Assembly: GCF_900129345.1 (NCBI RefSeq)
Contig: NZ_FQVK01000005.1
Location: 1 to 64,000, forward strand
Direction of reading: 5' to 3'
Length of the DNA: 64,000 nucleotides
Origin: Ruegeria intermedia
GTDB lineage: Bacteria; Pseudomonadota; Alphaproteobacteria; Rhodobacterales; Rhodobacteraceae
The position numbers were made by a program, and so were the translations under genes. The notes below the pieces were generated by a model that saw only the letters and a program-made list of their open reading frames with translations, had not been told where the DNA came from and searched no databases. Of the stretch, positions 17,347 to 25,543 are shown in pieces (within the stretch, counting starts at the first letter, position 1; every line of letters begins with the position of its first letter).

Positions 17347-20300
17347 TCAGAGGTCGATCTCGACCACCCCGCCCGGCTCGGCCGCGCGGCTCTGGCACAG
17401 AATCAGTGCCGATTCCCGCTGTTTGCGCGACAGGACGAAATCGCGATGCTCGACCTCGCCTGCAATCAGCCCGCATTTACAGACGCCACAGATGCCGTCG
17501 GCGCATTTCACGTCTACATGGATGCCGGCCTCGTTCAGCACCTGCGCCGCGTCCTTGTCGGCGGGCACCTCAAGGTCACGCCCCGACCGTGCCAGCCGCA
17601 GGGTGAACGGGTGGTTTTCATAGTCGGGCTGCTCGGGCACCGAGAAATACTCCAGATGCCGGGCCTCCTCGGGCCAGCCCTGACGTTCGGCGGCCTGCAT
17701 CACCGCCTCCATGTATCGGTCCGGGCCGCAGGTATAGACGTGCCAGCCGTCGCGATAGCCCGCCAGGATCGTGTCCAGGTCGGCGCGGGTGCCCTCGTCC
17801 GAGACATGCAGATGCACGCGATCCGCCCAGGGCGCGGCGGCCAGATCGGCCAGATACCCGGCCTTTCCCCGTGAAGGGACGGAATAGTGCAGATCGAAAT
17901 CGCGGCCCAGCGCGTGCCGGCGATGCGCGAAGGCGATCATCGGGGTGATGCCGATGCCGCCACCCATCAGCAGAGTGCGGGTGGCGGTCTCGTCCAGTTC
18001 GAAATGATTGATCGGCTTTGACACGAACACCTTGCGGCCCGGCGTGAAAATCCGGTGCAGCAGAACCGAGCCACCGCGGCCCTCATCCTCGCGCAGCACG
18101 CCGATCTGGTATTTCGACCGGTCCGCGGGGTCGCCCGACATGGAATACTGGCGCAGGAACTCGGGCGCCACCAGCACGTCCAGATGCGCGCCCGCCGTCC
18201 ATTCCGGCAGGGGCGCGCCATCCGGGGCGGAGAATTCGTATTTGCTGATGTCCGGTGTCATCTTCTCGACCTTGGTCACCTCGACCCGCATGACCGGGGC
18301 GTCGCCGGCAATCGTGTAGCGATGCACCACCGACATGTCCCCGGCGGCCAGACGGGTCTTGTACTCCTCGGCGGTGACCATCGCCTGATAGGCGGCGATC
18401 CCCGCCTCGCGATCCATCGCGAACGGATAGGGCCAGGGGTGCGGGGCCAGTGGGGCCGGATAGACGGCCAGCGTCTGATCCTCGTATTTCAGGTCAAGAT
18501 CCTTTTGCAGATCACGCCGGTTCAGCGGGTGCGCGGTGGGGCGATAGGCGCCGTCGGGCTGCAGTTCCAGATCCCACCACCATTTCTTGGTGTCGTTCAG
18601 CCCGCCATTGCCCAGCGCATCGTCCAGTTTCGCCAGCGCGGGCGCGGCGGCGGGGATTTTCATCGCGGCCCAGCGGAACGGGCGTTCGGCGAACAGCCCT
18701 TCCAGGTTCCACGGGCAGGTCTTCATGCAGCGCCCGCACATCGCCCCGCCCGGCGTGGTGATCCGGTAGGTGGCGCATTTCTGGCTGTCGGATTTCCAGA
18801 TCTCGTAGCCGTTAAACATCAGCTTGGGCCCGGCGGTGATCGCCCCCGAGGGGCATTCGCGGGCGCATTTGTTGCAGCTCTCGCAGAACCGCTGCAGGCC
18901 GAAGTCGATGGGCTTGTCATGCGCCATCGGCATGTCGGTGGTCACCACGCCCGATTTCAGGCGCGGGCCGAGGAACGGGTTCAGAATGACCTCGCCGATG
19001 CGGCTGACCTCACCCAGCCCCGACAGCAACAGCAGCGGCGGTTGCAGCACCTCGCCATCCATCACCGTATGCGCCTTGGCCTTGTAGCCCAGATTGCGGA
19101 TCTGCCGGGCCAGCACCCCGCCCAGCAGCGAGAACCGCAGATAGGCGCGCATCGACTGGGCGACGCTGATCCAGTCGTCGCCGGAGGCGCCTTCCATGGT
19201 CTCATAACCTTGGTCGATGATCATGCTGATCGCCTGATCGTGAGGCGGCACGATTTCCTCGCCGGTGGCGTCGTGGGAATACCACGCCCATTCGGGGCAG
19301 CGGCTGAGGCCTACGGCATCGACGCCCAGAAAATAACTGGCGGCCTTGAGGTTGGCGGCGTTGCGGTCAGCGTCCGAGGGTTTGGGGCCATCGGCGCTGT
19401 CACCGTCCTGCAGCAGGACGAACGCCCCCAGCGCGCGGCGTTGCGCAAAGCTGGGCGCGGATTTTCGGACGTAGTGCCCGCCCTTGGCCGCGTCCTGCAG
19501 CGGTTTGCCCATGTCGCCGAACTGCGCCCGCGCGAACATGTCGGCGCGTTTCGGCACCCGGGCCACGTTCTCCTCGTCGATATAGGTGGTCGGGCTGTCC
19601 ACGCGTTTGAGCGTCTCGAACGGGTGCGCGCCATCGACATAGCGGCGGCGGGCGAAAGGGTCGCGGTTCAGCGCGCTTTTGGCAAAGCCCGCGCCCAGCC
19701 ACCACGCGGGGCCTTGGGTTCTGAACCACGGCTGCCGGTCGCGCGGGGCCAGGGGGCGATCATGGGCGATTTCCAACTCGGTGGTCACGGCGGCCAGCCC
19801 GAACCGACGCCCCAGCCAGGGGGCCACGGCGGTGCCATCCTCGGCCCAGACCAACCCGGCTGCGGCGGCAAGGCGCGGCAGATTCATGTCCGAGGACATC
19901 ACCGAATGCGCCCGCGCATCATACCCCAACAGACGGATGTAATTGGCGATCACCACCGCGTTTTCGGTGGCCAGCAGGCAGGCGCGGTGGTCCTGCGCAT
20001 CCAGGATCCACTCGGCGCCGGGCTCGGACGGATCGGGGTCGCGGTGATGTTCGTACAGGAACACGATGGCATGGCGATGGGCGGTGATCGGCCCCGGCTG
20101 GGCCGCGACGCTGTCGCGCAGGTCGGCCATGATCACGTCGATCCCCGAGGCCAGGGTCTTCGTCTGCCGGGTCTGCAGCGCATGGGCCAGTCGGTCGATA
20201 TCGGGGTTGCGCCGGGGCTGGTCCAGCAGCGCCTGCGGCAGCAGAGGCCCGCAGCCCATCATCGAGGCGTCGTTGAAATAGCCGAACGCTTTCAGGTGAT

Positions 20301-20559
20301 TGGCGCGCTCGACCGGATCGCGGGGCATCTCGGCCCGGGCCGGATTGACGAAGCCATCGCGGATGGTGTCCAGCATCGCCTGAAACTCGCCCATCGCGTT
20401 GACGATGCTGTGGGGCTGCTCGGGGCGGTCGAAACTCAGCACCGGCATGGGCGCCAGCGCCGACAGATCGGGCAGCGCATCCTGCCGCCGCAGCCGTTCC
20501 AGCGGATAAGGCCCCATGTGAACGGGTCGGTTCTTGTCCGAGAAAAAGCGGATCCCCAT
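17347..20559 (-). CDS. rdhA: Self-sufficient reductive dehalogenase (RdhA fused to flavin/[2Fe-2S] reductase)
   Basis: 1070-aa protein of the catabolic, oxygen-tolerant RdhA type (like BhbA and NpRdhA), which reductively removes halogen from aromatics using cobalamin and NAD(P)H. N-terminal corrinoid region is 1-550 and contains two similar halves (around 88-265 and 403-545). Tyr427, Lys493 and Arg557 fall where NpRdhA has Tyr426, Lys488 and Arg552 (from memory). Two 4Fe-4S clusters: Cys559/562/565/569 and Cys595/608/611/615. C-terminal FMN/NAD reductase (about 770-980: LRQYSMSGDP, MGGGIGITPM, YTCGPDRYM) and plant-type ferredoxin Cys1019/1024/1027/1055. No Tat signal, so cytoplasmic and non-respiratory. 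AGGAGG precedes ATG 20559. A LysR gene diverges 75 nt upstream. Confidence 0.93.
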   Translation of the reverse strand: MGIRFFSDKNRPVHMGPYPLERLRRQDALPDLSALAPMPVLSFDRPEQPHSIVNAMGEFQAMLDTIRDGFVNPARAEMPRDPVERANHLKAFGYFNDASMMGCGPLLPQALLDQPRRNPDIDRLAHALQTRQTKTLASGIDVIMADLRDSVAAQPGPITAHRHAIVFLYEHHRDPDPSEPGAEWILDAQDHRACLLATENAVVIANYIRLLGYDARAHSVMSSDMNLPRLAAAAGLVWAEDGTAVAPWLGRRFGLAAVTTELEIAHDRPLAPRDRQPWFRTQGPAWWLGAGFAKSALNRDPFARRRYVDGAHPFETLKRVDSPTTYIDEENVARVPKRADMFARAQFGDMGKPLQDAAKGGHYVRKSAPSFAQRRALGAFVLLQDGDSADGPKPSDADRNAANLKAASYFLGVDAVGLSRCPEWAWYSHDATGEEIVPPHDQAISMIIDQGYETMEGASGDDWISVAQSMRAYLRFSLLGGVLARQIRNLGYKAKAHTVMDGEVLQPPLLLLSGLGEVSRIGEVILNPFLGPRLKSGVVTTDMPMAHDKPIDFGLQRFCESCNKCARECPSGAITAGPKLMFNGYEIWKSDSQKCATYRITTPGGAMCGRCMKTCPWNLEGLFAERPFRWAAMKIPAAAPALAKLDDALGNGGLNDTKKWWWDLELQPDGAYRPTAHPLNRRDLQKDLDLKYEDQTLAVYPAPLAPHPWPYPFAMDREAGIAAYQAMVTAEEYKTRLAAGDMSVVHRYTIAGDAPVMRVEVTKVEKMTPDISKYEFSAPDGAPLPEWTAGAHLDVLVAPEFLRQYSMSGDPADRSKYQIGVLREDEGRGGSVLLHRIFTPGRKVFVSKPINHFELDETATRTLLMGGGIGITPMIAFAHRRHALGRDFDLHYSVPSRGKAGYLADLAAAPWADRVHLHVSDEGTRADLDTILAGYRDGWHVYTCGPDRYMEAVMQAAERQGWPEEARHLEYFSVPEQPDYENHPFTLRLARSGRDLEVPADKDAAQVLNEAGIHVDVKCADGICGVCKCGLIAGEVEHRDFVLSRKQRESALILCQSRAAEPGGVVEIDL

Positions 20560-20595
20560 CGCGTGCCTCCTGTTGCCAAGCTTCCCCTAGCGCGG

Positions 20596-20618
20596 CATGA
20601 ACAGCAACACCATTCATG
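20596..20618. promoter_or_regulatory. Candidate LysR operator between rdhA and its LysR gene
   Basis: Perfect dyad CATGAA-N11-TTCATG in the 75-bp divergent intergenic region. The N11 spacing fits the LysR T-N11-A box. Binding is inferred. Confidence 0.55.
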
Positions 20619-20634
20619 GCGGATCATAAACGGT

Positions 20635-21537
20635 ATGAAGAAAATCGATTTCACGGATCTGGACGGCAAGGTCCTGCGCACCTTCCTGACGATCCTCGAG
20701 GAGAACTCGGTGTCCAAGGCCGCCGACCGGCTGGGTGTCACGCAATCCGCCATCAGCCACACGCTGGCCAAGCTGCGGCAGGTGCTGGGCGACCCGCTGT
20801 TCGTACGGTCGGGCCAGGGGCTGCGCGCGACCGAGCGGGCGCTGGCGCTGAAAGACCCGGTGCAGAGGGTGCTGGACGGTATGCGTGCCCTGACCGATGA
20901 GCGGCCCTTTGACCCGCTGTCCGAAGAGATCACCGTCCAGATCGCCACCAACGACATGCCGCGCGAGTTGATCTTTCCGCAGTTGCTGCGCGCAGCACGG
21001 GCCGATGGGGTGCGGCTGCGGCTGGGGTTCATGCCCTCGGGCGTGCCCGACCCGGAACTGCTTCGCAGCGACCGGTGCCAGCTGATGCTGACCCCGCTGC
21101 CTCCGGACGGCCCCGACATCTTTCAGAAACTGCTGGTGAGCAGCCCCCTGATGGTGTTCTACGACGCCGAACGCCGCGACCCGCCCGCCGACTGGGCCGC
21201 CTATTGCGCCTCGGACCATGTCGAGGTGCGGTTTCCCGATGGGCGCAACGCGCGAGCGGTGATGCGCGGCGTGGATCAAAGCCAGATCCGCCCGCCCACC
21301 GTGACCCTGCCGCATTTCAACGCGATCCCGGCCTTCGTGAAGGGCAGTGACCTGATCTCGACCGACACGGCGCTGATGAAGCAAGGGCCTTTGGCGGCGC
21401 TGGACTGCGCTCCCCTGCCCTTCGAGTGTCAGCCGGTGTCGATCTACATGGTCTGGCACCAGCGGTTCGCCAACGATCCCGCCCATCGCTGGCTGCGGGG
21501 GCGGATCGCGGCGATTGCGGCCACGCTTCAGGCCTGA
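20635..21537 (+). CDS. LysR family transcriptional regulator, probable regulator of rdhA operon
   Basis: 300-aa LTTR. Winged HTH at about 9-68 (TFLTILEENSVSKAADRLGVTQSAISH is the recognition region) with NodD-like style of N-terminus (FTDLDGKVLRTF), then a PBP2-type effector domain with AVMRGVDQS and MVWHQRFANDPAHRWLR near the end, as in NodD/NahR-class aromatic sensors. ATG 20635 starts the protein; it is divergent from rdhA, so it likely controls dehalogenase expression in response to a phenolic ligand. Its 3' end overlaps the convergent LysR gene by 10 nt. Confidence 0.85.
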   Translation: MKKIDFTDLDGKVLRTFLTILEENSVSKAADRLGVTQSAISHTLAKLRQVLGDPLFVRSGQGLRATERALALKDPVQRVLDGMRALTDERPFDPLSEEITVQIATNDMPRELIFPQLLRAARADGVRLRLGFMPSGVPDPELLRSDRCQLMLTPLPPDGPDIFQKLLVSSPLMVFYDAERRDPPADWAAYCASDHVEVRFPDGRNARAVMRGVDQSQIRPPTVTLPHFNAIPAFVKGSDLISTDTALMKQGPLAALDCAPLPFECQPVSIYMVWHQRFANDPAHRWLRGRIAAIAATLQA

Positions 21538-22388
21538 GCCCGCAGCCACTCGCGCATCAGCGCCACCAGATCCGGCTGCCGCGGCTTGCGCGGGGTGACG
21601 ATATGGAACCCCAGATCGTCCAGCAGCACCTGCGCCAGCGGTTGCACCAACCGTCCCGCCATCAGCTCGGCCGCGACCAGCGGCGCATTGGCCAGCGCAA
21701 AGCCCTGCCCGGCCACGGCGGCGTCGATGGCCAGGCTGGTCTGGCTGAAATTCATCATCCTCGGGCGCCCCTGCACGCCGGCGCGTTCCAGAAACAGGGG
21801 CCAAAGGCCATGAGAATCGCTGAGCAATACATGCGCCAGCAGGTCTTGCGCCGACGTCACCTGCGCGGCCAGGTCGGGGCTGCCGACGACGACGAATTCG
21901 GTGGGGAACAGCGGCTCGGCCACCAGGCCGTCGCCGAACGGCGCGCGGCCCTGCCGCACCGCGATGTCCACCCCGTCCGTCTGGAAATCGGCCAGCCGCT
22001 CGCGCGCATCGACCTGCACCGAGACATCCGGGTGGCGCGCGGTGAAATCGCCCAGCCGCGGCACCAGCCATTTCGAGGCAAAGCTGGGCGTGACCGACAG
22101 AGTGATCTGGCGCTGGCCGGACAGGTCTTCGACCGCCTCTTCGATCAGACGGAAAGCGCGGCGCAGGGGCGCGTGGAACCGCCGACCGGCCTCGGTCAGG
22201 CGCAGGCCGCGCGGCAGACGGTCGAACAACGGGGTACCCAGCCGCGCCTCGAGGCCCCGGACCTGCTGTGCCACGGCGCCTTGGGTGACACCCAGTTCCT
22301 GCGCCGCCAGCCTGAAGTTCAGGTGCCGGGCCGAGGCCTCGAAGGCGCGCAGCGCATTCAATGGAGGAAGGGCAACCATGGCGTCCAT
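21528..22388 (-). CDS. LysR family transcriptional regulator (GcvA-like)
   Basis: 286-aa LTTR of the GcvA/AmpR-like group: LPPLNALRAFEASARHLNF, then the HTH AAQELGVTQGAVAQQVRGLE, followed by effector domain with SVTPSFASKWLVPRLGDF. Two possible starts, 22388 and the ATG three codons later. It diverges from the SDR gene at 22484, with 95 nt between, and is likely its regulator. The intergenic region has no obvious N11 dyad. Confidence 0.9.
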   Translation of the reverse strand: MDAMVALPPLNALRAFEASARHLNFRLAAQELGVTQGAVAQQVRGLEARLGTPLFDRLPRGLRLTEAGRRFHAPLRRAFRLIEEAVEDLSGQRQITLSVTPSFASKWLVPRLGDFTARHPDVSVQVDARERLADFQTDGVDIAVRQGRAPFGDGLVAEPLFPTEFVVVGSPDLAAQVTSAQDLLAHVLLSDSHGLWPLFLERAGVQGRPRMMNFSQTSLAIDAAVAGQGFALANAPLVAAELMAGRLVQPLAQVLLDDLGFHIVTPRKPRQPDLVALMREWLRAQA

Positions 22389-22483
22389 ACAATAGATTTC
22401 CTACATCCTTAAGGCAGAAGAGCTGATTGGTCAAACGGCCCGCCGCGCGTCATCTTGGCGACAGATTGAAACGGAGAACGAAG

Positions 22484-23188
22484 ATGACGGAAAAAGTGGC
22501 TCTGATCACCGCCGGCGGCAGCGGCATGGGCGCGGATGCGGCGCGGCGGCTGGCGGCGGACGGGTTCAAGGTGGGCATTCTGTCCTCGTCCGGCAAGGGC
22601 GAGGCACTGGCAGCCGAGCTGGGCGGCGTGGGCGTGACCGGCTCGAACCAGTCGACTGACGATCTGCAGAGGCTGGTGGATGCGGCAATGGCCCACTGGG
22701 GGCGGATCGACGTTCTGGTGAACTCGGCCGGGCACGGACCCCGCGCGCCGGTGCTGGAGCTGACCGACGAGGACTGGCACCTCGGCATGGAGGTCTATTT
22801 CCTGAACGCGGTGCGCCCCACCCGGCTGGTCACCCCGATCATGCAGGCGCAGGGCGGCGGGTCGATCATCAACATCTCGACCTTCGCGGCGTTTGAGCCG
22901 GACCCGGTCTTTCCGACCTCGGGCGTGTTCCGGGCCGGGCTGGCGGCGTTCACCAAGCTGTTCGCCGACAAGTATGCCGCCGAGAACATCCGCATGAACA
23001 ACGTCCTGCCCGGCTTCATCGACAGCCTGCCGGAAAAGGAGGAGTTCAAGGCCAGGATCCCCATGGGCCGCTATGGGCGCAGCTATGACGAGATCGCCTC
23101 GGTCATCGCGTTTCTGGCCTCGGAAGGCGGCGGCTACATCACCGGGCAGAACATCCGGGTGGATGGCGGGATCACCCGCTCGGTCTGA
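22484..23188 (+). CDS. SDR family oxidoreductase with atypical active site
   Basis: 234-aa Rossmann protein: TAGGSGMG at 9-16 binds the dinucleotide, NSAGHGP at 80-86 corresponds to NNAG, and C-terminal GGGYITGQNIRVDGG is the classical FabG-like end. The catalytic YxxxK is replaced by Ser146-GVF-Arg150, while a Ser at 132 (NIST) remains. The same replacement occurs in a known SDR subgroup (RAGLAAFTKL motif), so this may be a divergent or non-classical reductase. Ribosome site CGGAGAACG precedes ATG 22484. Confidence 0.85.
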   Translation: MTEKVALITAGGSGMGADAARRLAADGFKVGILSSSGKGEALAAELGGVGVTGSNQSTDDLQRLVDAAMAHWGRIDVLVNSAGHGPRAPVLELTDEDWHLGMEVYFLNAVRPTRLVTPIMQAQGGGSIINISTFAAFEPDPVFPTSGVFRAGLAAFTKLFADKYAAENIRMNNVLPGFIDSLPEKEEFKARIPMGRYGRSYDEIASVIAFLASEGGGYITGQNIRVDGGITRSV

Positions 23189-23192
23189 TCGG

Positions 23193-24467
23193 TCAGACCC
23201 TTGCCTTGACCAGATGTGTCAGCGCCGCGCCGGCCTCAAAAAAGGCGCGGCGCAGGCCTGTCCAGCTTTCGCTGTGCGCAGGCACGGGCGGCAGCGGCAG
23301 GCGGGCGGGGTCGCCAGACAGCAGGCTGTCGGCCATCATGCGGCCGAACACCGTGCCCGGCCCGATCCCGCGCCCGGAATAGCCATGCGCCGACAGCGCG
23401 TTCGGCCCGATCTGCACCAGCTTCGGGATATGGTCCGCGGTCATGGCGATGCGCCCGTGCCAGCCGTCCTTCAGCGGCTGGTCGGCCAGCGCGGGAAAGA
23501 TCTGCGCCAGTTTGCGCGTGATCCAGCCGCGATGGGCGAAACTGCCCGCGTGGCCCAGATCGCCCATCGCCCCGATCACCAGCCGCCCGGCTTGATCCAT
23601 GCGGAACGAGGTCATGATCAGCCCGGTATCCCAACAGCCCTCGCCCCCCGGCAGCAGGGTGGCGCGGATCTCCTCGGGCAGCGGGTCGGTGGCGTATTGG
23701 AAGTAGTAGACCGGCACATAGTCCTGCCGGGTGTCGGGCAGCCCCGCGTGATAGGCGTTGGTGGCCTGGATCAGCGCCTTGGCGCGCACCGAACCCTGCG
23801 GCGTGTCCAGATGCCATATCTCGCCATCGCGGCGCAGGGCCTGCACCGGGCTGTTGGCGTGGATCGCGGCCCCGGCCTGCTGCGCCGCGCGGGCGAGGCC
23901 CTGCACATAGGCCAGCGGCTGGATCGTCCCGGCGCGCGGATCGAAAATGGCGCCGTGAAACGCCGCGCTGCCGGTGCGGCGGGTGGTGTCCTGCGCGGAC
24001 AGCAGCTCCACCGGCGCGCCGTCGGATGACAGTTGCTCGTGGCGGGTCTGCAGGTCGCGCAGGCCCTTGGGCGAATGGGCCAGGTGCAGGGTTCCGGCCT
24101 GCACCGGCTCGCAATCGATGGCGTGGTCACGGATCAGGCGGAACACCTCGGCCGGGGCCTGCGCCAGCAGGGCGATCAGCCTGTCGCCCGCCGCGTCACC
24201 CAGATGGGCGCGGATCTCGGCCGGGGGCAGCCACAGCCCGGCATTGGCCAGCCCGACGTTGCGGCCCGACCCGCCATGGCCGATCTGGTGCGCCTCGAGC
24301 AGACAGACCGAGGCCCCCGCCTGCGCCGCGTGCAGCGCCACCGAGCAGCCCGTATAGCCGCCGCCGATCACGGCGAGGTCCACCGTGGCGGACCCGGTCA
24401 GGGGCGGGGCGTCCACCCGCTCGCGGCTGGTCTTGGTCCACAGGCTGATTTCCGGGTCGGTGGTCAT
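23193..24467 (-). CDS. FAD-dependent oxidoreductase (DAO / PuuB-like)
   Basis: 424-aa DAO-fold flavoprotein. Dinucleotide motif VIGGGYTGCSVALHAAQAG at about 33-51, GSGRNVGLANAGLWLP at about 66-81 (the RNxG region of gamma-glutamylputrescine oxidase-type enzymes) and C-terminal GYSGRGIGPGTVFG. It probably oxidises an amine or N-substituted amino acid to an aldehyde or imine. ATG 24467 is selected. Last gene of the E1-malonyltransferase-oxidase operon, separated by 41 nt from the upstream gene. Confidence 0.82.
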   Translation of the reverse strand: MTTDPEISLWTKTSRERVDAPPLTGSATVDLAVIGGGYTGCSVALHAAQAGASVCLLEAHQIGHGGSGRNVGLANAGLWLPPAEIRAHLGDAAGDRLIALLAQAPAEVFRLIRDHAIDCEPVQAGTLHLAHSPKGLRDLQTRHEQLSSDGAPVELLSAQDTTRRTGSAAFHGAIFDPRAGTIQPLAYVQGLARAAQQAGAAIHANSPVQALRRDGEIWHLDTPQGSVRAKALIQATNAYHAGLPDTRQDYVPVYYFQYATDPLPEEIRATLLPGGEGCWDTGLIMTSFRMDQAGRLVIGAMGDLGHAGSFAHRGWITRKLAQIFPALADQPLKDGWHGRIAMTADHIPKLVQIGPNALSAHGYSGRGIGPGTVFGRMMADSLLSGDPARLPLPPVPAHSESWTGLRRAFFEAGAALTHLVKARV

Positions 24468-24508
24468 GGCGGGATGTCCTTGAATGCGCGCGCAGATTTC
24501 CCGAGGGC

Positions 24509-25543
24509 TCAGCCGATGGCAAGGGGTCTTTGATCCTCGCGCCCCAGCGCGATCAGGAACGGGTCCTGCGCCTGCAGGGCCTGGAAACCCTCCTTGTCGG
24601 ACATGCCGCGCCAGTTGGCCAGCACCAGCGACTGCGCCACCGCGCCGCCCAGCGTGGCACCGGGGCCGGTGACGATGAACAGGTCGGGCGCGAATTCGCG
24701 GGCGGCGGTCTGCACCGCGCGGGTGAAATCGTAGGGCTCGGTTACCTGATGGCCCAGCGTGTAATCCCACAGCGCGCCCGTGTCGGTGGCCCCCGGCCAC
24801 CAGATCTTGCCGCGCCCGTCGATCATCGGCAGGTCGGGCTGGGTGAACAGCGTGGCGGGCAGTTGGCGGCGGCCCTCCTGCGCCACCGGGGCCTGAAGGC
24901 GCGTGTGAAAGGCCGCGTGGTTGGCCAGCCGCATCGGGAACCGTTCCTGCACCACCGGCTGCGCGGCCTCGAAGGCCTTGAGACCGGCTTCGTTGCCGGC
25001 CAGAACCAGCATCCCGCCCAGGTCGATCGACAAGGCAAGGTCATGTTCGGGCAGGGCGTCGATGCGCGCCACCTCGGCCAACAGCTCGGCCTTTCGGGCC
25101 GGGTCGTCGCGCCAGTCGTCGCCGGTGAAGGGATAGACCAGCTGCCCGCCGATCAGATGGGTCTGCATCAGCGTGCCCATGGTGTTGACCACCCGGAACC
25201 CGTTTTCGGGCGACAGCGCCCCCGCGGCGGCCAGCGCGATATACCAACCCATCGAGTTGCCGGTGACGGCCACCACCTCGATATCCTCGGCCAGAGCCTG
25301 CGCATCGGCCAGCGCGGCGGCATAGATCAGGGGCGAGGCCACGTCACCGCGCGAATACTTGCTGACCGAGAAGCGCGACGCGCCGTCCAGCGCGGTCACC
25401 GCCTCTTGGCCTGTCTCGGCGCGGATCGCGTCGAATTCGCGGAAAAGTTCCATCCGGTTCGAATGGTGACGGTGCAGATAGCCCAGCTCGGGCTTGTTGT
25501 AGGTGCCCCGGCCGGGGCAGATCACGACGGCGGTGCGGGTCAT
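24509..25543 (-). CDS. ACP S-malonyltransferase (FabD)-like acyltransferase
   Basis: 344-aa protein of the acyltransferase fold. The nucleophile is Ser97 in VTGNSMGWY (GxSxG) and the likely catalytic His is in LANHAAFHTRL near residue 210. Unlike true FabD it begins with CPGRGTYNKPELGYLHRHH, not the FPGQGSQ start, and is longer, so it is unlikely to serve bulk fatty acid synthesis. ATGA overlap with the E1 gene. Perhaps transfers an acyl group made by the neighbouring dehydrogenase; inference only. Confidence 0.7.
   Translation of the reverse strand: MTRTAVVICPGRGTYNKPELGYLHRHHSNRMELFREFDAIRAETGQEAVTALDGASRFSVSKYSRGDVASPLIYAAALADAQALAEDIEVVAVTGNSMGWYIALAAAGALSPENGFRVVNTMGTLMQTHLIGGQLVYPFTGDDWRDDPARKAELLAEVARIDALPEHDLALSIDLGGMLVLAGNEAGLKAFEAAQPVVQERFPMRLANHAAFHTRLQAPVAQEGRRQLPATLFTQPDLPMIDGRGKIWWPGATDTGALWDYTLGHQVTEPYDFTRAVQTAAREFAPDLFIVTGPGATLGGAVAQSLVLANWRGMSDKEGFQALQAQDPFLIALGREDQRPLAIG

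Noticed and set aside
18055-20634. Long plus-strand extension upstream of the LysR gene
   Set aside because: Antisense to rdhA; the LysR protein begins at ATG 20635 with its HTH at the normal distance.
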